This document shows, in pieces, positions 1 to 7,906 of a stretch of 64,000 nt of DNA. A program made the position numbers and the translations under genes. The stretch spans positions 1-64,000 of the forward strand of contig NZ_QGGH01000020.1 in NCBI RefSeq assembly GCF_003148495.1, written 5' to 3'. Each line of letters opens with the position of its first letter. Position 1 is the first letter of the stretch. The notes beneath the pieces were generated by a model. The model saw nothing but the letters and a program-made list of their open reading frames with translations. It was not told the origin of the DNA and made no database searches. This DNA comes from Mesorhizobium loti (lineage in GTDB: Bacteria > Pseudomonadota > Alphaproteobacteria > Rhizobiales > Rhizobiaceae).

Positions 1-269
1 CGCCGACGCCAACACCGACGCCGACGCCGACGCCGACGCCGACACCGACGCCGACACCCACGCCAACGCCGACGCCGACGCCGACGCCAACACCGACGCC
101 AACACCGCCGCCGCCAACGCCAACGCCGACGCCAACACCTCCGCCGACGCCCCCGCCGACGCCGACGCCGCCGACGCCGACACCGACGCCGACGCCGACT
201 CCTCCAGGTCCTCCACCCGGGCCGCCACCAGGTCCTCCGCCTGGACCGCCTCCGGGACCAGGAGGAGAG
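1..269 (+). repeat. Low-complexity CCGACG / CCNCCNGGN coding repeat
   Basis: Positions 1-200 are near-perfect alternations of CCG/CCA and ACG/ACA codons (Pro-Thr). Positions 201-269 switch to Pro-Pro-Gly codons. The synonymous variation is confined to third bases, so selection on the protein is likely. Copy number may vary between strains through slippage. Confidence 0.85.
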
Positions 270-365
270 AAATTGCCTCGCTCTCCGCGCCGGCCCGGCC
301 CCGTGCCGAAACCGGCGGGTATCCGACCGGGCACGCAGGCCCCTCGGGGAAGAACAGGACGGTGA
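3..365 (+). CDS. C-terminal part of a Pro-Thr / Pro-Pro-Gly repeat protein (5' end outside window)
   Basis: An open frame enters from the left edge and ends at TGA 363-365. It codes for about 120 residues: roughly 66 residues of alternating Pro and Thr, then about 20 residues of PPG-type repeats, then a basic, Pro-rich tail rich in Arg and Lys that ends in RTGR. There is no start codon in the window, so this is the tail of a longer protein. Such P-T tracts act as extended, mucin-like linkers or stalks in secreted proteins and are classic targets for prolyl hydroxylation and O-glycosylation. The next six genes run in the same direction and include two oxygenases, a sulfotransferase and a glycosyltransferase, so this protein is a candidate substrate. 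That link is inference; the N-terminal domain is unseen. Alternatively the repeat is only a linker of an unrelated surface protein. Confidence 0.6.
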   Translation, partial: PTPTPTPTPTPTPTPTPTPTPTPTPTPTPTPTPTPPPPTPTPTPTPPPTPPPTPTPPTPTPTPTPTPPGPPPGPPPGPPPGPPPGPGGEKLPRSPRRPGPVPKPAGIRPGTQAPRGRTGR

Positions 366-377
366 ACGTGTAAGTGA

Positions 378-404
378 GCGGGCCCGGTATTAAGCCGGGC
401 TCGC
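378..404 (+). promoter_or_regulatory. Intergenic hairpin between the repeat protein and the tailoring genes
   Basis: Arms 378-387 and 395-404 form a 10-bp GC-rich stem with one G-U pair and a 7-nt loop. No U-tract follows, so it is not a plain terminator. Its place just after the repeat-protein stop and before the RBS of the next gene suits an mRNA-stabilising or partial-attenuation element, which would let the substrate be made in excess of the enzymes (inference). Confidence 0.5.
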
Positions 405-422
405 ATATAGGAGAAATGCCTT

Positions 423-1505
423 ATGCCGCCGAATGCGAAGCGAAGTTCTGTCGATCCGGTTGGCCGCGAGACGTCTCAGCCCACCGAAGGCTTACCCGCG
501 GTGGCCGAACAAACTCTGCCTATGGAGTGGCGGATTTGGATCGCGGAGAACAGAATTCTAGGAACCCCGCCAGATGTTCTCGTTGAAGCAGCCGTGAAGG
601 CTGGGTACTCCCGTCACATCGTCGAAGAGGAGTTGCGCTCGGAACAGGATAACCCGTATCGCCGCGTTGCCGAACTCACGACGAAACGATATCTGAAGCT
701 CAAGTCAATTCTCCAGGCGCGAAAGACATTGAGAAATCTAGGCTTCAACGCGCAAACGATAGAGCGCAGAAGCAAGATCTCACGCGGCGAGTTCCTTGAT
801 CGCTACTATGCCGCAAACAGGCCTGTTATCCTCACCGGGATGCTTGCGGGGAGTGTTGCGCGCCGTGACTGGACGCCGGAATATCTTGCGGAAATGTGCG
901 GAAACGCCGATGTCCAGATCATGGCGGGGCGGGGCTCCGACCCTCATTACGAACTGAATTCGGATCTACATCGTCGTGAACTAAAGATGGCCGAGTACGT
1001 GTCGATGGTGACCGCTGGAGGGCCGAGTAACGACTATTATCTGGTCGCTAACAACCACTTTTTTGAAAGAGAAGAGTTTGCTAAACTCTACGACCAAATT
1101 CCACGAATTGATGAGTACATAAATCACGATGACGGAAAAAGGAAGACTTTCCTTTGGTTTGGACCGTCAGGAACGATTACGCCCCTACATCACGATCTGA
1201 TGAATGTGCTTGTTGCCCAAATATTTGGCAAAAAGCGTTTCATATTAGTATCACCAGAGGATACTCCATTTATATACAACGAGTCTGGATGCTACGGGGA
1301 TGTGAATTGTTCGCTTCCAGACTACGACAAACATCCGCTCTACAAAGAATCATCGCCAATAGCTTTGACATTGTTTCCCGGAGACGTTCTTTTTATACCT
1401 GTTGGATGGTGGCACTATGTTCAATCTATAGATGTCTCTATCATGGTATCCTATACAAACTTCCACTATCCAAACGATTTTAATTTGTACCTACCTCGCC
1501 CTTAA
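423..1505 (+). CDS. JmjC / cupin-like Fe(II), 2-oxoglutarate-dependent oxygenase
   Basis: 360 residues. The C-terminal half is a cupin_8/JmjC (FIH-like) domain. The metal triad is visible as H256-x-D258 in TPLHHDLMN and H331 in GWWHYV, in the usual setting of a GKKRF motif after the first His and a FPGDVLFIP strand before the second. Families of this kind hydroxylate protein side chains (Asn, Asp, His, Arg, Lys) or small molecules. The N-terminal 110 residues are mostly helical and lack a domain I recognise; they may recruit the substrate. An AGGAG at 409-413 selects the ATG at 423. It opens a run of six co-directional genes and is the first of two Fe(II)/2OG oxygenases in it. The substrate is not known; a peptide is more likely than a metabolite given the neighbours. 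Confidence 0.8.
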   Translation: MPPNAKRSSVDPVGRETSQPTEGLPAVAEQTLPMEWRIWIAENRILGTPPDVLVEAAVKAGYSRHIVEEELRSEQDNPYRRVAELTTKRYLKLKSILQARKTLRNLGFNAQTIERRSKISRGEFLDRYYAANRPVILTGMLAGSVARRDWTPEYLAEMCGNADVQIMAGRGSDPHYELNSDLHRRELKMAEYVSMVTAGGPSNDYYLVANNHFFEREEFAKLYDQIPRIDEYINHDDGKRKTFLWFGPSGTITPLHHDLMNVLVAQIFGKKRFILVSPEDTPFIYNESGCYGDVNCSLPDYDKHPLYKESSPIALTLFPGDVLFIPVGWWHYVQSIDVSIMVSYTNFHYPNDFNLYLPRP

Positions 1506-1523
1506 GAATAGAGAGAGGTCTGA

Positions 1524-2318
1524 GTGCATTCGGAAACCCGAAACGGGACGTTCGACTACAAGACGATGAATAGACGAGCATGGTCCCATCTTGCCAGGAG
1601 CGGATATGATTCGTCGCGTCCTCATCCACGACAGAGCGCCAACTGGGCAAAAGCGTGGCTCGATCCTAATGCTTGGATCGACTGGTCTGAAGTCCGTCAT
1701 GTGCTTTGTCTCGGATCAGGTGGCGGTCAGCAGGCACCGATGCTCGCTTCGCTGGAGTGCCGCGTCACTTCCGTAGACCTTTGCCCTGAACAGATCGGCC
1801 TGGATGCCAGCGTGGCAACTGCCCTCGGCTATGATCTGGAGTGCGTAGAAGCAGATATGCTGGATCTGTCCATGCTTCATGGACGCGATTTCGACCTCGT
1901 CTATCAAGCGGTCTCCTCGTGCTATGTTCCAGACGTCCACCGACTGTATACCGAAGTAGCGAAGGTTCTGCGGCCGAATGGGTGCTACATGGCCGAGCAC
2001 TGGAGCCCCGTGCATATGCAACTGTCCGACGACCGTCCTTGGACAGGTCGCGGCTATGAACTCGTGATCCCATACGTGTCCGGCTATGGCTGGGTCAGCC
2101 GCCATTCCACCGTCGATGGACAAAGCGCGGAGTGTGTCCATTACCTTCATACTCACACCGCCCTGATCGGCGGATTGTGCGACGCGGGTTTCAGCATTCG
2201 GCACTTCGCCGAGCGGAAGGCAGGCGGTCAGCCTGGTGGGCCGCAGATCGAGGAGCAGGTTCAGACCTTCGCGCCTGCATTTCTGTCGCTCTATGCACAA
2301 AAGATCTCAGCGCCCTGA
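1524..2318 (+). CDS. Class I SAM-dependent methyltransferase
   Basis: 264 residues from a GTG at 1524 with AGAGAGG just upstream. Motif I, VLCLGSGGG (residues 60-68), the acidic end of strand 2 (VTSVDLCPEQI) and a post-motif VEADMLDL with FDLVYQAVSSCYVPD mark the Rossmann-type methyltransferase fold. The first 45 residues, rich in Arg, Trp and His, resemble the N-terminal cap of small-molecule or sugar methyltransferases. It follows the cupin gene by 18 bp and precedes the sulfotransferase by 15 bp, so it is very likely co-transcribed. The methyl acceptor cannot be read from sequence; a sugar hydroxyl or carboxyl of the cassette product is plausible. Confidence 0.8.
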   Translation: MHSETRNGTFDYKTMNRRAWSHLARSGYDSSRPHPRQSANWAKAWLDPNAWIDWSEVRHVLCLGSGGGQQAPMLASLECRVTSVDLCPEQIGLDASVATALGYDLECVEADMLDLSMLHGRDFDLVYQAVSSCYVPDVHRLYTEVAKVLRPNGCYMAEHWSPVHMQLSDDRPWTGRGYELVIPYVSGYGWVSRHSTVDGQSAECVHYLHTHTALIGGLCDAGFSIRHFAERKAGGQPGGPQIEEQVQTFAPAFLSLYAQKISAP

Positions 2319-2333
2319 ATAAGGAAGTAAGTT

Positions 2334-3080
2334 GTGACGCCAGATACCAGTTATTTCATCTGCACCCTGCCTCGTTCGGGCAGTTGGCTTCTAGCGGAGT
2401 CCCTTGAGAAGACCGGTGTGGCCGGGCGTCCACGGGAATACTTCGAGCCGCAACTCTTTTCAGCTATGACGAATGACGCTCTGCCGTCGGCTATCAACCG
2501 CATAATACGCAAGGGTATGACCAGCAACCGCGTCTTTGGTGCAAAATTACATTGGTATCAATTCGAGCATGCGCCACGGATCATATCCCATCGACAGCCC
2601 GGAGAACTACCTGTTGCGCTGTTGATGGCTCGACGTTTTCCAAAATTGAAATACATCTGGCTGACCCGGCGCGATAAAGTCCGACAGGCAGTCTCCTACT
2701 ACCGCGCAACTCGAACGGGCGTTTGGTGGGATATAGCGGGGATTTCCCCCCCAGTCGCACGATTGCCGGATTTTGATTTCCAACGCATTTTACAACTCGA
2801 GCGCCTTCTGCTTCGGCATGAGGCATGTTGGCAACGGTATTTCGACGAGCATGATATCGACCCACTGGTTCTCGTCTATGAAGAGTTCTGCGACAATCAC
2901 GTCGAAGCAGTCGAGCTAGTTTTGCAGCATCTCGGGATCGAATATGCGAAGCTGGGGAAGATCCGCTCGCGGCTGAGGCGTCAGGCAGACGAGGTCACTG
3001 AAGAATGGATTGAACGGTATCTCGGCATGAAAGGCACTTTCGGGAGTATTTCTTCAGGGGCACCAACAGGTGTTCATTAA
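2334..3080 (+). CDS. Stf0-type sulfotransferase
   Basis: 248 residues, GTG start with AAGGAAG at 2321-2327. The N-terminus holds the 5'-phosphosulfate-binding loop LPRSGSWLLAESL and the Stf0 hallmark GVAGRPREYF; the typical length of the family is about 250. A YIWLTRRDKVRQAVSYYRA segment corresponds to the 3'-phosphate-binding helix, and LVLVYEEF to the conserved late strand. Stf0 enzymes move sulfate from PAPS to sugar hydroxyls (trehalose 2-sulfotransferase is the type member). In this operon, beside a glycosyltransferase, the acceptor is likely a sugar carried by a peptide or lipid (inference). It is distinct from the NodH sulfotransferase of rhizobial Nod factors. Confidence 0.88.
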   Translation: MTPDTSYFICTLPRSGSWLLAESLEKTGVAGRPREYFEPQLFSAMTNDALPSAINRIIRKGMTSNRVFGAKLHWYQFEHAPRIISHRQPGELPVALLMARRFPKLKYIWLTRRDKVRQAVSYYRATRTGVWWDIAGISPPVARLPDFDFQRILQLERLLLRHEACWQRYFDEHDIDPLVLVYEEFCDNHVEAVELVLQHLGIEYAKLGKIRSRLRRQADEVTEEWIERYLGMKGTFGSISSGAPTGVH

Positions 3081-3178
3081 GCAGATGGACTGGGTCTTCG
3101 GTTGGCCGACATCACGGCGTCCTGACCGAACGACTAAGTCCTCCAGTCGCGTGAATGGCAGGTTCAAGAGGAGCGATC

Positions 3179-3964
3179 ATGCTAAGCGAGTTTCGCCTCG
3201 AGGAGGTGCTCGACAATCGCGCTTGGTGCAGGACTTCGGCCCCTTTCCGTCATATCACGGCGACCTCGGTCTTCATCTCGGATTACTACGACCAACTTGA
3301 CCAGGCGTTCCGTCGGATCCTGCGGGATGGGCTTGGCGAGCAGGCACGCGGCCGACGCATTTCGAGAAGTATGCCGGGGTACGACGCTTATGGAATGACG
3401 TTTCCATATGACTACAATGGGCCGTTCGCATTGTTCATGACGCGGCATTTTCACGACATGATCGCAGGGCTGTTTCAAGTGCCGTGTACCGGACATGTCA
3501 ATTGCGGCATACATCATCACGCCCCTGGAAGCCTTGATGGGTGGGTGCATAACGACCTCAACCCTGCCTTCTTCGTAGACTACCGCAGCGATGATGGGAT
3601 TAATATCGTGAGGCACGATCAATGCAGCTATGCTCGAGGTGTGGTGCCCAACGGCAAACCGCCGGGTCGCAAGGTGGTCAGAGCCGTGGCCATGATATTC
3701 TATCTCTGCAACGACGGGTGGGAGTGGGGAGACGGAGGCTGCACTGGCCTTTATCGATACAAGGACAGTCCCGTAGGCAGTCCCGATGTCACCATTCCGC
3801 CTCTGAACAATTCACTCTTATTGTTCGAATGTACGCCTTGGTCATTTCACAGTTACATGAGCAATACACGGGGTGCGAGGAACAGTCTTATTATGTGGCT
3901 GCATCGTAGCGTCGAGGACGTTGCCTCGCGCTGGGGTGAAGACAAAATCGTTAAATGGACCTGA
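3179..3964 (+). CDS. Prolyl-4-hydroxylase-like Fe(II), 2-oxoglutarate oxygenase
   Basis: 261 residues from ATG 3179, chosen because AAGAGGAG lies 5 nt upstream; an ATG eight codons earlier has no RBS. The double-stranded beta-helix core is marked by H124-N-D126 in GWVHNDLNP, H224 in TPWSFHSYM and R234 ten residues after it, the expected 2OG anchor. Proteins of this class hydroxylate proline or other aliphatic positions in peptides or free amino acids. A 98-bp gap, with no RNA structure I can see, separates it from the sulfotransferase; the stop is almost fused to the next start. With a Pro-rich protein at the head of the locus, prolyl hydroxylation is an attractive but unproven role. Confidence 0.82.
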   Translation: MLSEFRLEEVLDNRAWCRTSAPFRHITATSVFISDYYDQLDQAFRRILRDGLGEQARGRRISRSMPGYDAYGMTFPYDYNGPFALFMTRHFHDMIAGLFQVPCTGHVNCGIHHHAPGSLDGWVHNDLNPAFFVDYRSDDGINIVRHDQCSYARGVVPNGKPPGRKVVRAVAMIFYLCNDGWEWGDGGCTGLYRYKDSPVGSPDVTIPPLNNSLLLFECTPWSFHSYMSNTRGARNSLIMWLHRSVEDVASRWGEDKIVKWT

Positions 3965-3968
3965 GGCA

Positions 3969-4703
3969 ATGATCGCATCGCGCGTGTGCCTCATCACCGG
4001 GGCAAGTGGCAGGCTCGGGGCGAAGTTCTGCGAGTTGTTCAGGAAGGAGTACAAGATCGCGGCTGTTTATCACGAAAACATTCCATTGCTCCCTTCACAG
4101 CACACCGAGATTTTTGATCCATGTAAGCAGATGTCCGGCGCCGGTGACCCCGACTCCCTGTTCGTCATCAAAGCTGACTTGTTCGACTCCGCGCAAATCG
4201 ACCGAGTTGTCGAGCTCACCTTGGCGCGGTTTGGTAGAATAGACCTGCTGATCAACAACGCGGTCTTCTCGCATTGGGGGTCGGCAGTGGATGACAGGAT
4301 GCTCGTTGACTGTGCTATGCAACAGTTTGAGATGAATGTTGTCGTTCCGCTTAGATTATCAGTCAAGATCGCAAGCGAATTCTGGCGCGACAAACTGCAA
4401 GAAAATCGCGAGGCAAACCGGAACGTAATTAACGTTTCAAGTTCGTCTGGAGTGTACATATACCAAAATTCGAAACAAGGCGTCTATAGTGCGTCCAAAG
4501 CGGCTCTCAATTACATGAGTTGTCACTTGGCGAACGAATTTCACGCATTCGGCGTTCGTGTCAACGCTGTCGCTCCAAATGCATTTCCCGGCATCGTCGC
4601 AACAGAGGATGTTGCTCGGCTGCTGAATCGAATTGATTCAGAGGCCGTTACTGGTCAGATAGTCGTATTCGACGCTGATGGAGAGCTGATGTATTCCCCA
4701 TGA
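3969..4703 (+). CDS. Short-chain dehydrogenase/reductase (SDR)
   Basis: 244 residues starting at ATG 3969, 4 nt after the oxygenase stop, with TGAGG as RBS. The cofactor loop TGASGRLG (residues 9-16), the NNA motif in LLINNAVFSHWG, the catalytic S160, Y173 and K177 (YSASK) and the late VNAVAPNAFPG segment all fit the classical SDR fold. NAD(P) preference cannot be decided. It probably oxidises or reduces a sugar nucleotide, keto sugar or hydroxylated side chain within the cassette. The loop TGxxGRLG lacks the last Gly of the consensus TGxxxGxG pattern in the strict position, which is seen in other bacterial SDRs. Confidence 0.85.
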   Translation: MIASRVCLITGASGRLGAKFCELFRKEYKIAAVYHENIPLLPSQHTEIFDPCKQMSGAGDPDSLFVIKADLFDSAQIDRVVELTLARFGRIDLLINNAVFSHWGSAVDDRMLVDCAMQQFEMNVVVPLRLSVKIASEFWRDKLQENREANRNVINVSSSSGVYIYQNSKQGVYSASKAALNYMSCHLANEFHAFGVRVNAVAPNAFPGIVATEDVARLLNRIDSEAVTGQIVVFDADGELMYSP

Positions 4704-4717
4704 CGTGGACGTAAGAT

Positions 4718-5938
4718 ATGGCTCACGGTCGATTTCCGATTGAATATATCAGAGATACCGACATCCGAAAATCGATATCTGAGATATATGCTGATATAGA
4801 TTCATTTACGTGGGAATTGATGGATGACGACGCAGATGTCGCTGCTCGTGTAGACGTCTGTGTGGTTTTGCCCCCGATGATGTATGAAGGTGTTTTCGTT
4901 AAGGGGCTGTATTTCAGCAGGGGGGTCGATTTCCTTGCTCATGCTGTACCGAAACTGTCGGTATTTTTTAATTCGATGGCTTACAGCATGTTTTCTTCTT
5001 ATCCTTGGTCCGAACAGGCAGACGGGTATCTTGCCTGTTATCGCAATGCAGCTCGGGAAAAATGGTTTCGCGAACGCAACCCCGAGAAGGCAAACATTCC
5101 CCTGATCCCGCTAGCGGAGACTGACTTCCTCGACGAATTTCGTTTTGCGCCAGTGCGAGGGACGGAACGGGACATCGATATCCTCTGCGTTTCACGTCTT
5201 CAAGATGTGAAGAATATCCAGATGATTGCCAAGGCACTCCTGGTTTACCGGGCAAAATATCGCTCGTCGCTGCGCATGACTTTGATAACCGGGCATAGAG
5301 GCGGCGTCACGGCGGAGTCTCTCGCCCCATATGCACGAGAGCAGCTTGCGATGCTGCAGCGGCTGCTCGGACGCGTGGAGGATTTCATTGACCTGATAGG
5401 ATATGTGGACCACTGGAGCGAGTTGCCTCGATTTTACTCGCGTGCTCGGGTTTTCGTGCTCGGGTCGCTGATCGAGGGGAAAAATCGTAGCCTCGGGGAG
5501 GCGATGAGCTGCAATCTGCCCGTCGTCTGCTTTCGCGAGTTCAATCAGTACGCGCGCCAAGGTTTCGCGATTATGCCGGAGCGGGCCGGGGTCTGCTGCG
5601 TCTTCGACGCCGAAGCGCTAGCGGACGCATGGCATTTTGTGCTGCACAATGCAGACACCTTTTCTCCGCGACTTAGCTATCTGCGGCAGAGCGGCAGACG
5701 CAATTTCGTCAACGGTTGCCTCGACAGCATTCCCTACTATAGCCAAGCGCTGCCGAACTTTATCCCAGGTCAGAATACACAGAACCCGTGGCTAGAAGCG
5801 GCGATCCATCGTTCCTATGGTATGCAGCTCAATTCCTTCTTGTATCGCCCCGGCGCTGGGCTAGTCAGGGCTTGGGGATTGGAGCAAATCCGCCAGTTGG
5901 CGGACCGCTATGAGAAACTCGTCGGCCCAGTTCAATAG
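4718..5938 (+). CDS. GT4-like glycosyltransferase (GT-B fold)
   Basis: 406 residues, ATG 4718, weak RBS. The C-terminal half holds DILCVSRLQDVKNIQMI, the strand of the nucleotide-sugar domain, and the EX7E-type motif in EGKNRSLGEAMSCNLPVV, both typical of retaining family 4 transferases. The N-terminal acceptor domain is divergent. The 5' third of the gene is noticeably AT-rich compared with the rest of the window (for instance 4730-4810), which points to horizontal acquisition of the cassette. Last gene of the run; about 90 bp later an IS5-type element begins. The acceptor may be hydroxyproline, Thr or another sugar; this is inference. Confidence 0.78.
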   Translation: MAHGRFPIEYIRDTDIRKSISEIYADIDSFTWELMDDDADVAARVDVCVVLPPMMYEGVFVKGLYFSRGVDFLAHAVPKLSVFFNSMAYSMFSSYPWSEQADGYLACYRNAAREKWFRERNPEKANIPLIPLAETDFLDEFRFAPVRGTERDIDILCVSRLQDVKNIQMIAKALLVYRAKYRSSLRMTLITGHRGGVTAESLAPYAREQLAMLQRLLGRVEDFIDLIGYVDHWSELPRFYSRARVFVLGSLIEGKNRSLGEAMSCNLPVVCFREFNQYARQGFAIMPERAGVCCVFDAEALADAWHFVLHNADTFSPRLSYLRQSGRRNFVNGCLDSIPYYSQALPNFIPGQNTQNPWLEAAIHRSYGMQLNSFLYRPGAGLVRAWGLEQIRQLADRYEKLVGPVQ

Positions 5939-6026
5939 TGTAGCCGGAGAAGACTGCACTGTTGCTCGCAGCGATGGACCTTGCTGCAAGAATCAACACC
6001 GAAGCCGGATCTGCGCGCCTTACCTA

Positions 6027-6871
6027 GGCTCAGGACTCATTGATCAGAGCCAGAAGATTACGGCTGCGGCGATACAGATCGCGGACATGAAGGTGTGGGC
6101 GCAGCGGTCATAGCGGGTGTGGATGCGCCGCCAGTCCTTGAGCCTGCCGAACATGTTCTCGATCTTGTGGCGGCTTTTGTATAGCACGGTGTCGTGCGGG
6201 ATCGGCAGGTTGCGATTGGCTTTGGACGGGATGCAGGCGGCTATGCCGCGATCGGCCAGGGCCGTGCGGAACCAGTCGGCGTCGTAGCCTTTGTCACCAA
6301 GTAAGGCTGCGGCTTTCGGGAAGGCGTCGATCATGAGCGCGGCGCCTTTGTAGTCGCTCATCTGCCCTTCGCTGAGCAGCATGATCAGCGGCCGGCCATG
6401 TCCATCGCATACAGCATGCAGCTTGGAGTTCAGGCCGCCCTTGGTTCGCCCGATACGTCGGGGAACAGCCCCTTTTTTAGCAGGCTGGCGGCCGTTCGAT
6501 GTGCTTTCAAATGGGTGGCATCGATCATCAGTTGATCGGGCTTGCCGCCTTTTGCCGCCAATTCGGCGAATATCCGATTGAATACGCCAAGGCGGCTCCA
6601 GCGGATGAAGCGGTTGTAGATCGTCTTGTGGGGACCATACTCTTTGGGTGCGTCGCGCCACCGCAGGCCGTTCCTGATCACGAAGATTATGCCGCTGACG
6701 ATCCGCCGATCATCGACCCTCGGCACACCGTGAGACAGCGGGAAATGCCGCTCGATCCGATGCATCTGCGCCTCCGACAGCCAGATCAAATCACTCATTG
6801 CAGCGCCTCCTCGCACCGCAAATGAATCAGCCGTTTGGCGTCGCCGCAAGAGTTTTAATAGGTCCTGAGCC
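6027..6871 (-). mobile_element. Complete IS5-family (IS427-like) insertion sequence
   Basis: 845 bp bounded by perfect inverted ends (GGCTCAGGAC at 6027-6036, GTCCTGAGCC at 6862-6871) and flanked on both sides by CTAG/TA, the usual target of this group (6024-6027 and 6871-6874). The transposase is encoded on the minus strand across a programmed frameshift. The element looks intact and recent. It separates the tailoring cassette from the patchwork region to the right. Confidence 0.85.
6044..6798 (-). CDS. IS5/IS427-type transposase, two frames joined by programmed frameshift
   Basis: The first frame starts at ATG 6798 (GGAGG at 6806-6810) and covers the DUF4096-type N-terminal domain (DLIWLSEAQMHRIERHF, then LRWRDAP). 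It runs to 6430. The second frame, open from 6661 to 6044, carries the DDE catalytic core: GGLNSKLHAVCDGHGRP, LLGDKGYDADWFR and the late glutamate in HKIENMFGRLKDWRR. The frames overlap at a slippery A-tract (complement of the T-run at about 6473-6478), the normal way this group makes a fused transposase. Full-length product about 250 residues. Confidence 0.85.
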
Positions 6872-7123
6872 TAGTGGTCACGACATCGCTTCCAACTCTA
6901 GACTGGTACGGAGTCTGCATCCCGGCATGACAAGCTGCACAAGCGGTTCGTTGTGTTTCTTCGCAAGCTACATCGGGCGACCCTGATCCAGGAACATCCG
7001 AAGAAGGACCCGTTCATACAGGCGCAGGGCCTGACGGTTACTGCACGACCGAGGGATTGCGGCCCGTAATCTGCAGGTCGCTCCTTCATCTTCCAAGCCC
7101 GCGCCGCACGTCCCGCTGGATGC
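6872..7123. other. Intergenic stretch right of the IS element
   Basis: No complete gene seen. A plus-strand frame ending at the TAA near 7069 reads HRATLIQEHPKKDPFIQ and similar, with a protein-like composition but no start; it may be the tail of a broken gene. No promoter recognised. Confidence 0.3.
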
Positions 7124-7813
7124 TCAGAAACCTGCTGTCAAAAACGCAGGAGGCGGTTGATGGATTGTTTTGTGGGCTGGACGTGTCGATGGACGAGACT
7201 GCGGTTTCAAGCAACCTTCTGACTTACTTACTGAATCGGCGGCTGCAGCTGCTTCGAGCGATTGCACTAAGACGAAAATATTCACAGGGCATATTTGGCT
7301 GGGGCTCATGGAAGCTTTTCGAACTTTCTCCCTCGCGCCGCCAGCCGAATTGTGGGTGCTTGTGGATGGGGTCGGAAAGGATGGGTCCGGTGCGGAACAC
7401 ACTTGATGGACGCGCTCACGTATAGCACGAGCGGGCCGTTCTGGATTGGCACACACGACGTCCTCGTGCATGTCGCTGTGCGGTGGGGCGAGCGCCTTAC
7501 AAGTGGCGAGAGCCGATTTGATTTCCCCATATCGGCGAAGTCTGAAATCGCGCGTGCAAAGCTGCCATTGCTTTGTAGGGTTGAACGAGTCTACGGTAGG
7601 CGCCCAATTATTGTTAAAGTGCGCGTAACCAACGGTAGCTTTTTCGCGCTCTGTCCCATATCGCGCCTCAACCTTAATAGTCATATGCTGCTGAGCGTAT
7701 GCTTCGGTGACGAGTTGTCCAACGCTCACGTTCAAAACAAATATGGCGGTCAGTGCTATCTGCTCAAAACGATACCCTCCACCAAACCCATCGATTGTGC
7801 GCGCGGTCGTCAT
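7124..7813 (-). CDS. Hypothetical secreted protein, possibly degenerate
   Basis: 229-residue frame on the minus strand. Residues 15-42 look like a signal peptide ending near TEAYA-QQ, and the following 60 residues (VEARYGTEREKATVGYAHF and on) read like a folded periplasmic protein. The last 120 residues are rich in Ser, Pro and Arg and look less like coding sequence, so the 3' part may be out of frame or eroded. No RBS is evident at the ATG. A plus-strand frame of similar length overlaps it but has a poorer composition. I do not recognise the family. Confidence 0.3.
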   Translation of the reverse strand: MTTARTIDGFGGGYRFEQIALTAIFVLNVSVGQLVTEAYAQQHMTIKVEARYGTEREKATVGYAHFNNNWAPTVDSFNPTKQWQLCTRDFRLRRYGEIKSALATCKALAPPHSDMHEDVVCANPERPARAIRERVHQVCSAPDPSFPTPSTSTHNSAGGAREKVRKASMSPSQICPVNIFVLVQSLEAAAAADSVSKSEGCLKPQSRPSTRPAHKTIHQPPPAFLTAGF

Positions 7814-7906
7814 GCGGTGAACTCATCAAGGAGGGTGGCGGCTGACCACCTGCCGTTCTTTTGTGCAGACCGGCCATCGGAGAAGCTTGCTCAGCTAGGC
7901 TGAAAT

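Noticed and set aside
1..200. Tandem repeat as a possible CRISPR array
   Set aside because: Units are 6 bp without spacers and code for Pro-Thr; no CRISPR array or cas gene was seen anywhere in the window.
6991..7014. GGAAC and CGTT with a 15-nt spacer
   Set aside because: Spacing is outside the 16-17 nt of EcfG promoters and no gene follows.
7295..7903. 202-codon plus-strand frame
   Set aside because: Poorer composition and no RBS compared with the opposing minus-strand frame with a signal peptide, itself only weakly supported.
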